Below are positions 1 to 7,568 of a DNA stretch of 64,000 nt, one piece after another. Where the stretch lies: positions 62,001 through 126,000 of the forward strand of contig CAYTKQ010000001.1 in assembly GCA_964438705.1 (NCBI GenBank), in the 5' to 3' direction. A program made the position numbers and the translations under genes. The stretch comes from Christensenella sp964438705 (lineage in GTDB: Bacteria > Bacillota > Clostridia > Christensenellales > Christensenellaceae). The stretch's first letter is position 1, and every line of letters starts with the position of its first letter. Under the pieces are notes generated by a model. The model saw only the letters and a list, made by a program, of their open reading frames with translations, did not search any database and was not told where the DNA came from.

Positions 1-1
1 T

Positions 2-739
2 TATTATCTGAAATATGCAAAGGACGTGATGAACAAAAAGAGCGAGCATCGTGCGCTTGGTTACGTATTCCAGGTGCCGGGCAGCGAAGCGAAAGAGCGG
101 ATACAGTACCTCAACAACAGCATGAAATTGCCAGAAGAGGATTTTTTTGAGCTGTGGAAAACAGATAAGAAATTAAAAGATGTGCTGCTATGGGGGTTGG
201 AACACGGCGACACGTTCATCAAACGCGCAGTGGTGGAAATTTTGAGCGGGTTTGCGGACAACAAAGCGGAACAAATTTTAAGACGTTTCATTTTGCGGCG
301 CAACCAACCTGATGAAATCAAAAACGAGGTATTTGTTGCGCTTAAGCGCATGAAGGCGGCGGAGCCTTACGTTGCTTATTTTAACGAGAGCATCGTTGAG
401 GTGAAGGTGGGCATACTCGATCACGCGGAGGAAGATGACGCGAACCATTTCGACCGGTTGTTTGACCTGATCGTAAGCGTGGTGAGTGAGGAATATTCCG
501 AGCAGACGGCGGGGAAGGCTGTCAGTTTGCTGCAGGAGTTTATGGAACAGGCAGCGGGAAGCGAATATTTGAAGGAAACAAAGGAGCTCGCGGCTGCCGT
601 TGCATTTGCAGCGCTGTATTTCAACGGTACGGTTGCGGAACCAAAGAAAATCGCGGCGTTATTTGACGCGGATGTGAACCGCATGTCGGGCATCGCGATG
701 GAGATCATCAACATAACAGGGGACAGCGAGGGAATGTAA
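2..739 (+). CDS. Helical-repeat (HEAT/TPR-like) protein, probably 5'-truncated by the window edge
   Basis: The frame is open from base 2 to the TAA at 737-739, so the gene probably begins before the window. A GTG at 26 and an ATG at 29, preceded by AAAGGA, could be an internal start. The product is almost entirely predicted amphipathic helix, acidic and Lys/Glu-rich, with about three pairs of helices resembling HEAT or TPR units (for example FIKRAVVEILSGFADNKAEQ). No catalytic motif, signal peptide or membrane segment is visible. The stop codon directly abuts the ATG of the HD-domain gene, which suggests co-transcription and possible translational coupling. The function is not recognised; scaffold or protein-protein binding is only an inference from the fold type. 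Confidence 0.6.
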   Translation, partial: YYLKYAKDVMNKKSEHRALGYVFQVPGSEAKERIQYLNNSMKLPEEDFFELWKTDKKLKDVLLWGLEHGDTFIKRAVVEILSGFADNKAEQILRRFILRRNQPDEIKNEVFVALKRMKAAEPYVAYFNESIVEVKVGILDHAEEDDANHFDRLFDLIVSVVSEEYSEQTAGKAVSLLQEFMEQAAGSEYLKETKELAAAVAFAALYFNGTVAEPKKIAALFDADVNRMSGIAMEIINITGDSEGM

Positions 740-1417
740 ATGGCAAAAATATCATCGGAAGAGATCAAAAAGAACCCAAGGATCAGGACACTGGTGGAAC
801 AGTCGAACAAGTGTCTGGAAACGCTTGGATATACAGACCATGGTCCGCGGCACGTGGGATATGTAAGCCGGATCGCGGGGGAAATACTCGAAAAGCTCGA
901 GTATCCGCACGAGCGCGTGGAGCTTGCGCGCATCGCGGGATGGACACACGATGTGGGCAACATGATCAACCGCAAGATGCATCCGCTGACCGGAGCGTCG
1001 ATCCTTTTTGACGAGCTGCAAAAAATTGATATGGATTTGCAGGACGTATGCGATATTTGCTCGGCAGTGGGTGCACATGATGAGGAGACAGGTGTGCCGC
1101 TCAGTGACATTTCGGCTGCGCTTATTATAGCGGATAAAGTGGACGCATACAAAAAACGGGTGCAGAGAGCCGATATGAGCGACATACACGACAGGGTGAA
1201 CCTTTCAATCTATGAAACGGACGTGCGGGTGTCGCAAAAAAAGAACCAGATCACATTTGAGTTAAAAATGAAGGATCACGCGACGCCGATGGAGTTTCTC
1301 GAGATTTATTTAGGCCGTATGAAGATGTGCGAAAAGAGCGCGGCGTTTTTGAACTGTACGTTCAAGCTGGTGATCAACGGACTTGTCATGAACAAAATTG
1401 GAGGACAGCAGGTTTGA
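740..1417 (+). CDS. HD-domain phosphohydrolase
   Basis: A 225-residue cytosolic protein of the HD superfamily, which are metal-dependent phosphohydrolases often acting on nucleotides. The metal-binding series is visible: His38 in HGPRHV, the His70-Asp71 pair in GWTHDVGN, His81, His113-Asp114 and Asp132 in ADKVDA. It resembles stand-alone HD proteins rather than RelA/SpoT or HD-GYP enzymes, since no synthetase domain or GYP motif is present. It starts with no gap after the upstream gene, and its TGA overlaps the TTG start of the next gene (TTGA at 1414-1417), so the three genes probably form one operon. The substrate cannot be deduced from the sequence. Confidence 0.85.
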   Translation: MAKISSEEIKKNPRIRTLVEQSNKCLETLGYTDHGPRHVGYVSRIAGEILEKLEYPHERVELARIAGWTHDVGNMINRKMHPLTGASILFDELQKIDMDLQDVCDICSAVGAHDEETGVPLSDISAALIIADKVDAYKKRVQRADMSDIHDRVNLSIYETDVRVSQKKNQITFELKMKDHATPMEFLEIYLGRMKMCEKSAAFLNCTFKLVINGLVMNKIGGQQV

Positions 1418-2529
1418 ATTACAGATGCTATGCGTCGTGCGCCTTTGGCGTGGAAGGGATTTTGGCGGAGGAACTGCGCACCCTTGGCTTTGAAGGCGTA
1501 AACGCGCAGGACGCGCGCGTATATTTTGACGCAGACGAGAGGGGGATCGCAAAGGCAAACATTTTTTTGCGGACCGCTGATCGCGTCTATCTTGTGCTGA
1601 AGGAATTTGGCGCAACCACGTTTGATGAATTATTTGAAGGGGTGGCGGCGATCCCGTTTGGGGACATCCTGCCGTCGGATGCGCGCTTTCCGGTGGATGG
1701 AAATGCCGTGCGTTCGGCGCTTGGAAGCGTTTCAGACGTACAGGCCATCACAAAAAAAGCCGTTGTAAAGGCGATGCAGCGGGTTTATCCGCAGGAGCGC
1801 TTTGAGGAAAACGGCAGCATGTTTAACCTGTATGTCAATTTGCTGAAGGACAACGCAACGATCGCGCTCAACACGAGCGGGGCGGGGCTCAACAGAAGGG
1901 GATACCGGCTGAAAAACGCGCAGGCGCCGCTGAAAGAGACTTTGGCCGCCGCGTTGATCATGATTTCCAGATGGCGGTCACGCGATTTTTATGATCCGCT
2001 TTGCGGCAGCGGCACGATTGCCATCGAAGCGGCGATGATGGCGGCCAATATGGCGCCGGGGTTAAAGCGCAGGTTTGACGCACAGGGATACGGAAATGAA
2101 TTCCGCAAGGAATTTGCGGATATGAAGGAATACGCGAAGGAACTTGTAAAAACGCCGGAGATGGAGATAAACGCGAGCGACATCGACCGAAAAACGCTTG
2201 AGCTTGCGCGCGAGCACGCGCACAACATGGACGTTGCGCAGTATGTTCGTTTTGCTCAGCGGGATGTGAAAAAATTTGAACAGCCGTCGCGGCCTGCGTC
2301 AGTGATCACCAACCCGCCCTATGCGGCGCGCATGGGGGAAGAAACGGAGGTTTCCGGGCTTTATTTTGACATGGGAAAAACGTTTGCTCCCCTCAACGAT
2401 ACGCTTGTTTTTGTGATCACGGCAGATGAGCAATTCGAGAGTAAATATGGTGCGAAAGCGGACAAACGCCGAAAGCTTTACAATGGAAGCATCAAATGCA
2501 CGTATTATCAGTATTTCAGAAAGAAATAG
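1414..2529 (+). CDS. THUMP-domain class I RNA methyltransferase (RlmL / YpsC type)
   Basis: A 371-residue S-adenosylmethionine-dependent methyltransferase, by family acting on a guanine N2 of 23S rRNA. The N-terminal ferredoxin-like and THUMP region covers about residues 1-160. The SAM loop DPLCGSGTIAIEA lies near residue 194, an acidic ribose-binding stretch (ASDID) near 255, and the catalytic NPPY at 300-303. A longer in-frame reading upstream is rejected: the TTG at 1414 has a well-spaced GGAGGA at 1400-1405 and the protein from there matches the family N-terminus. Start and preceding stop overlap as TTGA, so it is coupled to the HD gene. The lipoprotein gene converges on it with only three bases between stop codons. 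Confidence 0.85.
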   Translation: MNYRCYASCAFGVEGILAEELRTLGFEGVNAQDARVYFDADERGIAKANIFLRTADRVYLVLKEFGATTFDELFEGVAAIPFGDILPSDARFPVDGNAVRSALGSVSDVQAITKKAVVKAMQRVYPQERFEENGSMFNLYVNLLKDNATIALNTSGAGLNRRGYRLKNAQAPLKETLAAALIMISRWRSRDFYDPLCGSGTIAIEAAMMAANMAPGLKRRFDAQGYGNEFRKEFADMKEYAKELVKTPEMEINASDIDRKTLELAREHAHNMDVAQYVRFAQRDVKKFEQPSRPASVITNPPYAARMGEETEVSGLYFDMGKTFAPLNDTLVFVITADEQFESKYGAKADKRRKLYNGSIKCTYYQYFRKK

Positions 2530-2532
2530 CGT

Positions 2533-3084
2533 TTATGGATTCACGCGGGTGAATCCGCTGTAGTTTCCGCTGTTCATGTTGGCGAGATCGAGGTATTCAT
2601 CGCCCTCGTAATAGAAGCCGTAGTAGGGCGTTCTGCTTGGCTGCGAAGCATCCAGAATATTCTCACCGTCTACCATACATTCCTCATTATCGAGCACCAG
2701 ACAATAGTAATTGTCGTAGGTGTATTCGCTGTTGCGGCTGATGAGCGCTTCTTGTTCTTCGCGCGTGAGCGCATACTCCGAAAGTTCGGAGGTGATATAC
2801 TCAATTGCATCCTTGCCGTTATAGACCTTGTAAGATCCGCTGTAGTAATTGTTGGTGAGGTCTTCCGCTTTCTGATACCAATCAAAGCTGCTGTCTTCAT
2901 TGAGGCAGAGCAGGGAGCCGTCGTTTGCCTCCCAATCATTGCCGGACAGTTCATCAAGCGTGGAGGAATAGGCAGCGGCATCGCCCTCCGAGACAAACCG
3001 CATGAGCGCATTTGTGACCATTCCGCAGGAGGATGCCGCAAACGCGCTCAGTATCAGCAGTGTAAAAACCAGTATTTTTTTCAT
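2533..3084 (-). CDS. Putative lipoprotein of unknown function
   Basis: From the ATG at 3084 the protein has 183 residues and begins with Lys-Lys, a hydrophobic stretch of about 15 residues and an ASSC-G lipobox-like site, so it is probably a membrane-anchored lipoprotein exposed outside. The rest is acidic and Tyr/Asp/Ser-rich with no recognised domain. The upstream in-frame ATG at 3147 is excluded because it falls in the -35 box of a consensus promoter (3119-3147). GGGAGA with good spacing supports 3084 over the ATG at 3096. It follows the ABC permease gene on the same strand but has its own promoter. Function unknown. Confidence 0.75.
   Translation of the reverse strand: MKKILVFTLLILSAFAASSCGMVTNALMRFVSEGDAAAYSSTLDELSGNDWEANDGSLLCLNEDSSFDWYQKAEDLTNNYYSGSYKVYNGKDAIEYITSELSEYALTREEQEALISRNSEYTYDNYYCLVLDNEECMVDGENILDASQPSRTPYYGFYYEGDEYLDLANMNSGNYSGFTRVNP
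2537..2556. terminator. Hairpin between convergent genes, possible bidirectional terminator
   Basis: A perfect 8-bp stem (GGATTCAC / GTGAATCC) with loop GCGG sits at the convergent 3' ends of the methyltransferase and lipoprotein genes and covers the lipoprotein stop region. Neither side has a strong U-run, so termination here would be inefficient or factor-assisted. Confidence 0.4.
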
Positions 3085-3118
3085 GAGTTCTCCCATTTGC
3101 TTTGCCTTTAATACCATC

Positions 3119-3147
3119 ACTATAGCGTAGTCTATTCTCAAAGTCAA
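3119..3147 (-). promoter_or_regulatory. Sigma-A promoter of the lipoprotein gene
   Basis: On the minus strand TTGACT and TATAGT are separated by exactly 17 bases. The -10 lies about 35 bases before the ATG at 3084. It separates this gene from the ABC operon and fixes the start choice. Confidence 0.8.
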
Positions 3148-3159
3148 ACGGTGAGACTC

Positions 3160-3930
3160 TTATGCGGGCTTACGCCGATAAGCGCGTAAAGCAAAGAGAC
3201 AGGCGATCACAAGAATGCCAAGACACCAAGCGAGCGCAACCCAAATGTCGTCTCCGGCGGGCTGCCCGGCGAGCAGGGAGCGGATGGCGTTTACGATGGG
3301 TGTGACGGGTTGGTTTTCAGCAAACGCGCGTACGGCTGCGGGCATCGTATCCGTGGGCACAAAGGCCGAGCTGATGAAAGGCAGGAACATCAACGGATAA
3401 GAAAACGCGCCCGCGCCCTCCACCGTTTTGGCCTTTAACCCGGCGATCACCGCTACCCATGTGAGCGCAAGCGTGAAGAGTGCAAGAATGCCAGCCACTG
3501 CGAGCCAATCCAGCAGACTTGCCGATGATCGGAACCCCATCAACAGCGCAACGAGGATGATGACTACCACAGACAGTGCATTGGAAACAAGTGAGGTGAG
3601 CACATGCCCCCACAAGGCCGCCGAGCCGGAGATCGGCATGGAATGGAAGCGTTCAAATACGCCGTTTTTCACGTCCACGAAGAGCCGGGCCGACGTGTAT
3701 GCGATTCCGCTGGCAATCGCCATCAATATGATTCCGGGAAGCATATAATTGACGTAATTTCCCATGCCTGTGTGAAGCGCACCACCAAAGACATAGACAA
3801 AGAGCAGCATGATGGCGATGGGCATCAGGGTGACAGTGACGATGGTATCCAAGCTGCGGAAAATGTGACGCATAGAACGCCCCAGCATGACTCCAACATC
3901 GTTGAAAAAGTGATTTTTTGTCGATTCCAT
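3160..3930 (-). CDS. ABC-2 type transporter permease (DrrB-like)
   Basis: A 256-residue integral membrane protein with about six hydrophobic segments in the arrangement of ABC-2 exporter permeases such as the DrrB family. It should form the membrane channel for the ATPase encoded immediately upstream in the operon (one base between the genes, GGAGG overlapping the end of the ATPase gene). The loop VKNGVFERFHSMPISGSAALWG after the second segment is the typical cytoplasmic coupling region of this family. The substrate cannot be read from the sequence; relatives export drugs, lipids or antimicrobial compounds. The operon begins with a PadR regulator, which commonly controls such efflux systems. 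Confidence 0.87.
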   Translation of the reverse strand: MESTKNHFFNDVGVMLGRSMRHIFRSLDTIVTVTLMPIAIMLLFVYVFGGALHTGMGNYVNYMLPGIILMAIASGIAYTSARLFVDVKNGVFERFHSMPISGSAALWGHVLTSLVSNALSVVVIILVALLMGFRSSASLLDWLAVAGILALFTLALTWVAVIAGLKAKTVEGAGAFSYPLMFLPFISSAFVPTDTMPAAVRAFAENQPVTPIVNAIRSLLAGQPAGDDIWVALAWCLGILVIACLFALRAYRRKPA

Positions 3931-3931
3931 A

Positions 3932-4690
3932 TCAACCAGCCTCCTTTTTGCGGATGATGTTCAGAAAAATTTCCTCTAAAGAGGGTTGTTTTTCGACGTA
4001 CTCTACTTGTGCGGGTGGGAAGAGCTTTTTTAATTCCGCCAGTGTGCCGCTTGCGATGATCCTGCCTTCGTGAAGAATGGCGATTCGGTCGGCCAGTTGT
4101 TCCGCTTCTTCCAGATTTTGCGTGGTGAGAAATACGGTAGTCCCGTTTTGTGAAAGCCGCCGGATCTCTTGCCATACTTCGAGCCGTGCCTCGGGATCGA
4201 GACCGGTGGTGGGTTCGTCGAGAAAAATGATCTGCGGTGTGCCGATCAAGCTCATAGAGATATCTAATCTGCGACGCATGCCGCCGGAATAGGTCTGTAC
4301 GCGGCGGTCAGCCGCGTCGGATAGTCCGAAGCGTTCGAGCAGGCTGTCCGCGATGAGACGGGGATTCTTGAGGTGGCGAAGCTTTGCGATCATCACAAGG
4401 TTTTCACGTCCGGTCAGGATTTCGTCTACGGCGGCAAATTGCCCCGTGAGGCTGATGGCTGCCCGCACATTTGCGGGCTGTTTTACGACATCATAACCAC
4501 ATACACAGACGTTTCCGCTATCGGGCGTGAGCAGGGTGGAGAGGATTTTGATCGTCGTTGTTTTGCCTGCACCGTTTGAGCCAAGCAGAGCAAATACTGC
4601 TCCGCGCTCCACAGAAAAATCTACGCCCTTGAGTACATCCAATTTTTTGAAGGATTTCCGCAATCCATTAATTTCAATGATGTTTTTCAT
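3932..4690 (-). CDS. ABC transporter ATPase (DrrA-like)
   Basis: A 252-residue nucleotide-binding subunit. Visible motifs are Walker A GSNGAGKTTT (about residue 37), signature YSGGMRRRLD (about 140), Walker B IIFLDEPTTGLDPEA and the H-loop region, where a Gln-Asn replaces the usual His (VFLTTQNLEEAEQLADR instead of the more common TTHYLEEAE). That H-loop change is worth noting because the His normally contacts the ATP gamma-phosphate. The gene lies 13 bases after the pentapeptide gene and one base before the permease gene. With the DrrB-like permease it should form an exporter at the cytoplasmic membrane. Confidence 0.88.
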   Translation of the reverse strand: MKNIIEINGLRKSFKKLDVLKGVDFSVERGAVFALLGSNGAGKTTTIKILSTLLTPDSGNVCVCGYDVVKQPANVRAAISLTGQFAAVDEILTGRENLVMIAKLRHLKNPRLIADSLLERFGLSDAADRRVQTYSGGMRRRLDISMSLIGTPQIIFLDEPTTGLDPEARLEVWQEIRRLSQNGTTVFLTTQNLEEAEQLADRIAILHEGRIIASGTLAELKKLFPPAQVEYVEKQPSLEEIFLNIIRKKEAG

Positions 4691-4703
4691 TTGTGATCGC
4701 TCC

Positions 4704-5570
4704 TTACACTATCGTTACACCGTCGAGATCGGCACCCATGCCTTTTAAGGCGTTATATGTCAATTTATCCATAGATGCACCGCCAAAGTGGATGGTTTTG
4801 ATCATTTTGTAATATTTATTGGTGATCGCAAAAAACGGTCGAAATGATACGTTCTTTAAAATGGCACCTCTGAAATCACTGTTTTGCAGGCTGGTTCCAT
4901 CGAAAATGACACCGGAAAGAACCAGTCCTTCGAAATTGATGCCGCTTAAATCGGACATGTGGAAGTCCGTTCCGGCCAAAGAACTGCCGCCAAAGCTCGT
5001 TTTTCTGAAATCTACGGTATAAAATTTCGTGCGGGTCAGTTGTGCGCCGTCAAAAACAGCACCGGAGAGGCTTGTACTTGAAAAATCGGCATCTGTGAGA
5101 TCGGCGTTTTTAAAGCTTGCAAAATCAAGCGTCGATGTCACAAATTTTGCGCCTGTCAGATTTGCACCGGAAAAGTTTGCGCCCCACAGATCACTGCTTT
5201 TAAACGAGCTGCCCGTTAGATCTGCATTTGAGAAATCCGCCTCCTTCATGGCGCTTGCGTGGAACTTGCCGTGATGCAAAACAACCTTGGCAAAATCGCT
5301 TTCATTGTGATTTTGCGCGCTGAAATCCATTCCGTCCTGTCGATCGGTCTCGTGATCAAGAAGCGCCATTTCGTGAAGCGTCTCTTCAATATCGCCAATG
5401 CTTTCAATTGTATTGGCCAGGGCGTTTTGTTCGTCTTTTCCCTGCGTCCTCAATTCCTCATATCTGTCGCTCAGATCAGTTAATAAATCGTGTTTCAGCT
5501 CCTGTACACTTTTTGCATCGTCGTATGGCTTGAAAAGGGCGTCTATATATTGATTGATTTTTTCATTCAT
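4704..5570 (-). CDS. HAAS/permease-prefix domain fused to pentapeptide repeats
   Basis: The 288-residue product has two parts. Residues 1 to about 70 form an alpha-helical domain beginning MNEKINQYIDALF, matching the HAAS or permease-prefix domain (a PadR-associated helical signalling module). Residues from about 85 to 270 carry runs of A(D/N)LXX pentapeptides such as ADLTGSSF, ANFSGANLTGAKF and ADLTDADFSS, which fold as a right-handed quadrilateral beta helix. No membrane segment is evident, although HAAS domains are usually followed by one. It lies 15 bases after padR and 13 before the ATPase gene. Its role may be to link the regulator to the exporter or bind a ligand; this is inference from context. 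Confidence 0.8.
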   Translation of the reverse strand: MNEKINQYIDALFKPYDDAKSVQELKHDLLTDLSDRYEELRTQGKDEQNALANTIESIGDIEETLHEMALLDHETDRQDGMDFSAQNHNESDFAKVVLHHGKFHASAMKEADFSNADLTGSSFKSSDLWGANFSGANLTGAKFVTSTLDFASFKNADLTDADFSSTSLSGAVFDGAQLTRTKFYTVDFRKTSFGGSSLAGTDFHMSDLSGINFEGLVLSGVIFDGTSLQNSDFRGAILKNVSFRPFFAITNKYYKMIKTIHFGGASMDKLTYNALKGMGADLDGVTIV

Positions 5571-5585
5571 AAGGTTTATCTCCTT

Positions 5586-5915
5586 CTAGAGTAATTTTTC
5601 CAGTATATGCTTGGCATATTCCCAGTTTGCCTTGTTGCGCGCATAGGTTTCTTTTCCTCGTTGTGTGATTTTGAAGTATTTTCGCCGGCCGCCTTGGGTT
5701 TCATCACCCCAATACCAGGAGATATCGCCATCCGCCTCTAGTCGGCGCAACCCGGAATACATCGTGGCTTCCTTCAGCTCGTATTCGCCCCCAGAGTGTT
5801 CGGCAATCAATTTGACGATTTCGTAGCCATAGCGGTCAGCCTCCAGCAGAAGCTTTAAAATCATAGTATCCGTATGCCCGCGCAGCAGATCGGATGTTAG
5901 TTTGGTTTCGCTCAT
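5586..5915 (-). CDS. PadR-family transcriptional regulator
   Basis: A 109-residue winged-helix repressor of the short PadR subfamily: the DNA-binding domain is visible in MILKLLLEADRYGYEIVKLI, EATMYSGLRRLEADGDI and the wing GGRRKYFKITQRGKE, followed by a short C-terminal dimerisation helix. The ATG at 5915 is preferred to the in-frame 5945 because it has GGAGGTG seven bases upstream and because 5945 lies in the promoter. It is the first gene of the operon with the HAAS-pentapeptide protein and the ABC exporter. A dyad inside its own promoter suggests autorepression, the usual mode of PadR control, released by the effector that the transporter may export. Confidence 0.88.
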   Translation of the reverse strand: MSETKLTSDLLRGHTDTMILKLLLEADRYGYEIVKLIAEHSGGEYELKEATMYSGLRRLEADGDISWYWGDETQGGRRKYFKITQRGKETYARNKANWEYAKHILEKLL

Positions 5916-5933
5916 AATTGCACCTCCAAGAAG

Positions 5934-5965
5934 ATTGTACAGCACATTACTATATCTGTCAATGT
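5934..5965 (-). promoter_or_regulatory. padR operon promoter with internal dyad
   Basis: Minus-strand TTGACA (5957-5962) and TACAAT (5934-5939) are spaced by 17 bases. An inverted repeat ACATT-N12-AATGT (5944-5948 and 5961-5965) spans the spacer and -35. PadR operators are typically ATGT/ACAT dyads, so this is a plausible autoregulatory site. Confidence 0.75.
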
Positions 5966-6065
5966 AATACGATAAACAATTATTGAATAAAATATGAATA
6001 ACATTTTTAAAAGAAGTTTATATATTTACGATCAATCAGAAAAGCAAACGGGAGATAAGAAAACA

Positions 6066-7043
6066 ATGATACAAAATCAATGGTATGCCGTGTTATCGGG
6101 CAGGGAAGTGAAAAAGGGAAAGATCGTCGGGGTGAAGCGTCTTGGCGAAAAGATGATCTTTTTTCGTGAGCGGTCGGGAATGATACAATGTATTGCGGAT
6201 AAATGCTGCCACAGAGGAGCATCGATCTCCATCGGCAGGCATTGCGGTGATACGGTTGCTTGCCCGTTTCACGGCATTGAATATAACGGCGCGGGGAAGG
6301 CTGTGCTGATTCCGGCGAATGGAAGCGCCGCACCTGTGCCGGGCAACTTTCAAGTGAAGCGTTATATTGTGCGGGAGGCGCACGGCTTTATCTGGCTGTG
6401 GTATGGTGGCGAGACAGAGAACTTGCCACCCATTCGTTTTTTTGAAGAGCTGGATACGATGAGCTATTCCGAGATCATCGACCCGTGGCCTGTCCATTAT
6501 TCACGCTGTATCGAGAATCAACTGGATGCGCCCCACCTTCCGTTTGTGCACAGGACGACGATCGGACGCGGAAACAAGACTGTGATCGACGGGCCGAAGG
6601 TCACATATGACGGGGAGACAATGACCTTTTACATCAACAGCCATCAAGACGACGGGAATATCATTGCAAAGCGGCCCTCCCAGATCACACAATATGAGGA
6701 CTGGTTTTCCCTACAATTTCGCTTTCCGAACATATGGCAAAATTTGATTGCGCCGCAAATGCGTATTTTTGCGGCGTTCGTTCCGGTGGATGAAGAAAAC
6801 TCCGTCGTGTACGTGCGATATTATCAAGGGATGGTAAAGATTCCTGTTTTACGCGAACTGATGAACTTTTTTGGAAAAGCATTCAGCAAGGTGGTGCTGC
6901 ATCAGGATCGGGATGTCGTGAAGACACAGTTGCCCAAGAAAACGGAGCTATTCATGAAGGAGAACCTGTTTCCGGGAGATTCACCCATCATTGAATATAG
7001 GAAAATCAGGCATGAATTGAAGGAAAATAATAAAAATGAGTAA
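6066..7043 (+). CDS. Rieske-type oxygenase, alpha-subunit-like
   Basis: A 325-residue protein with an N-terminal Rieske domain (ligands in CCHRGA and CPFHG, 17 residues between the pairs) and a C-terminal mononuclear iron domain with the conserved NQLDAPHLPFVH pattern, which supplies the bridging Asp and the two His of the facial triad. Such enzymes hydroxylate or demethylate substrates with O2 and electrons from a reductase. The ATG at 6066 is chosen because GGGAG precedes it; the ATG at 5994 has no ribosome site. No reductase or ferredoxin partner is next to it. The gene stands alone between the padR promoter and the tRNAs, odd in an otherwise anaerobic gene set. Confidence 0.85.
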   Translation: MIQNQWYAVLSGREVKKGKIVGVKRLGEKMIFFRERSGMIQCIADKCCHRGASISIGRHCGDTVACPFHGIEYNGAGKAVLIPANGSAAPVPGNFQVKRYIVREAHGFIWLWYGGETENLPPIRFFEELDTMSYSEIIDPWPVHYSRCIENQLDAPHLPFVHRTTIGRGNKTVIDGPKVTYDGETMTFYINSHQDDGNIIAKRPSQITQYEDWFSLQFRFPNIWQNLIAPQMRIFAAFVPVDEENSVVYVRYYQGMVKIPVLRELMNFFGKAFSKVVLHQDRDVVKTQLPKKTELFMKENLFPGDSPIIEYRKIRHELKENNKNE

Positions 7044-7158
7044 AGCAGCCACGCATATCAAATTCGCTGTGGGAGTCTACTTGTTAAATCAAAACAGTAT
7101 AAACGGAAAAATATCCGATAAACGATTTGCCATAACGCTCAAATATGCCACAAAATAA

Positions 7159-7204
7159 TAACGGTGTCCGTATCGGAACCTCAGTTCCTTTATGAACACC
7201 GTTA
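7159..7204 (-). terminator. Terminator of the tRNA-Thr/tRNA-Pro transcript
   Basis: Read on the minus strand, a 9-bp stem (TAACGGTGT / ACACCGTTA) encloses a second stem (GGAAC / GTTCC) and is followed by ATTATTTTG. It starts two bases after the encoded CCA of tRNA-Pro. Confidence 0.7.
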
Positions 7205-7282
<78 letters not shown>

Positions 7283-7285
7283 CGT

Positions 7286-7361
7286 TGGAGCCAACGAGCG
7301 GATTCGAACCGCTGACCTGCGCATTACGAATGCGCTGCTCTACCAGCTGAGCCACGTTGGC
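7286..7361 (-). tRNA. tRNA-Thr(CGT)
   Basis: A 76-base cloverleaf on the minus strand with acceptor GCCAACG / CGTTGGC, D stem GCTC / GAGC, anticodon loop TTCGTAA (anticodon CGT) on stem GCGCA / TGCGC, T loop TTCGAAT and encoded 3' TCCA. It reads ACG codons and is the first tRNA of the two-gene transcript. Confidence 0.95.
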
Positions 7362-7385
7362 ACCTGCAAGTCAACAATATGCTGA

Positions 7386-7414
7386 CTTATAATATTTTAT
7401 CAGATTTGTATCAA
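7386..7414 (-). promoter_or_regulatory. Probable promoter of the tRNA pair
   Basis: On the minus strand TTGATA and TATAAG are 17 bases apart, with the -10 about 25 bases before the 5' end of tRNA-Thr. An overlapping alternative (TTGATT with TAAAAT, 16 bases) cannot be excluded. Confidence 0.55.
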
Positions 7415-7504
7415 AAATCAACTGTTTTTTTAAAAAATTACCAAAGAGATCAAAAGTTATTTATTAATAAACTCTTAACAATGGGTAAATGCGTTGTGAT
7501 AAAA

Positions 7505-7533
7505 TTGAATTTTTTGTATTCTCATGCTATAAT
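7505..7533 (+). promoter_or_regulatory. Promoter of the DUF1002 gene
   Basis: TTGAAT and TATAAT with a 17-base spacer; the -10 is about 35 bases before the ATG at 7569. Confidence 0.8.
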
Positions 7534-7568
7534 TCCCGTATACTAACTGATGAAAGGTAGTTTTGGTC

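Noticed and set aside
1327..1413. Upstream extension of the THUMP methyltransferase
   Set aside because: It overlaps the HD gene in another frame and lacks a ribosome site; TTG at 1414 has one and gives the family N-terminus.
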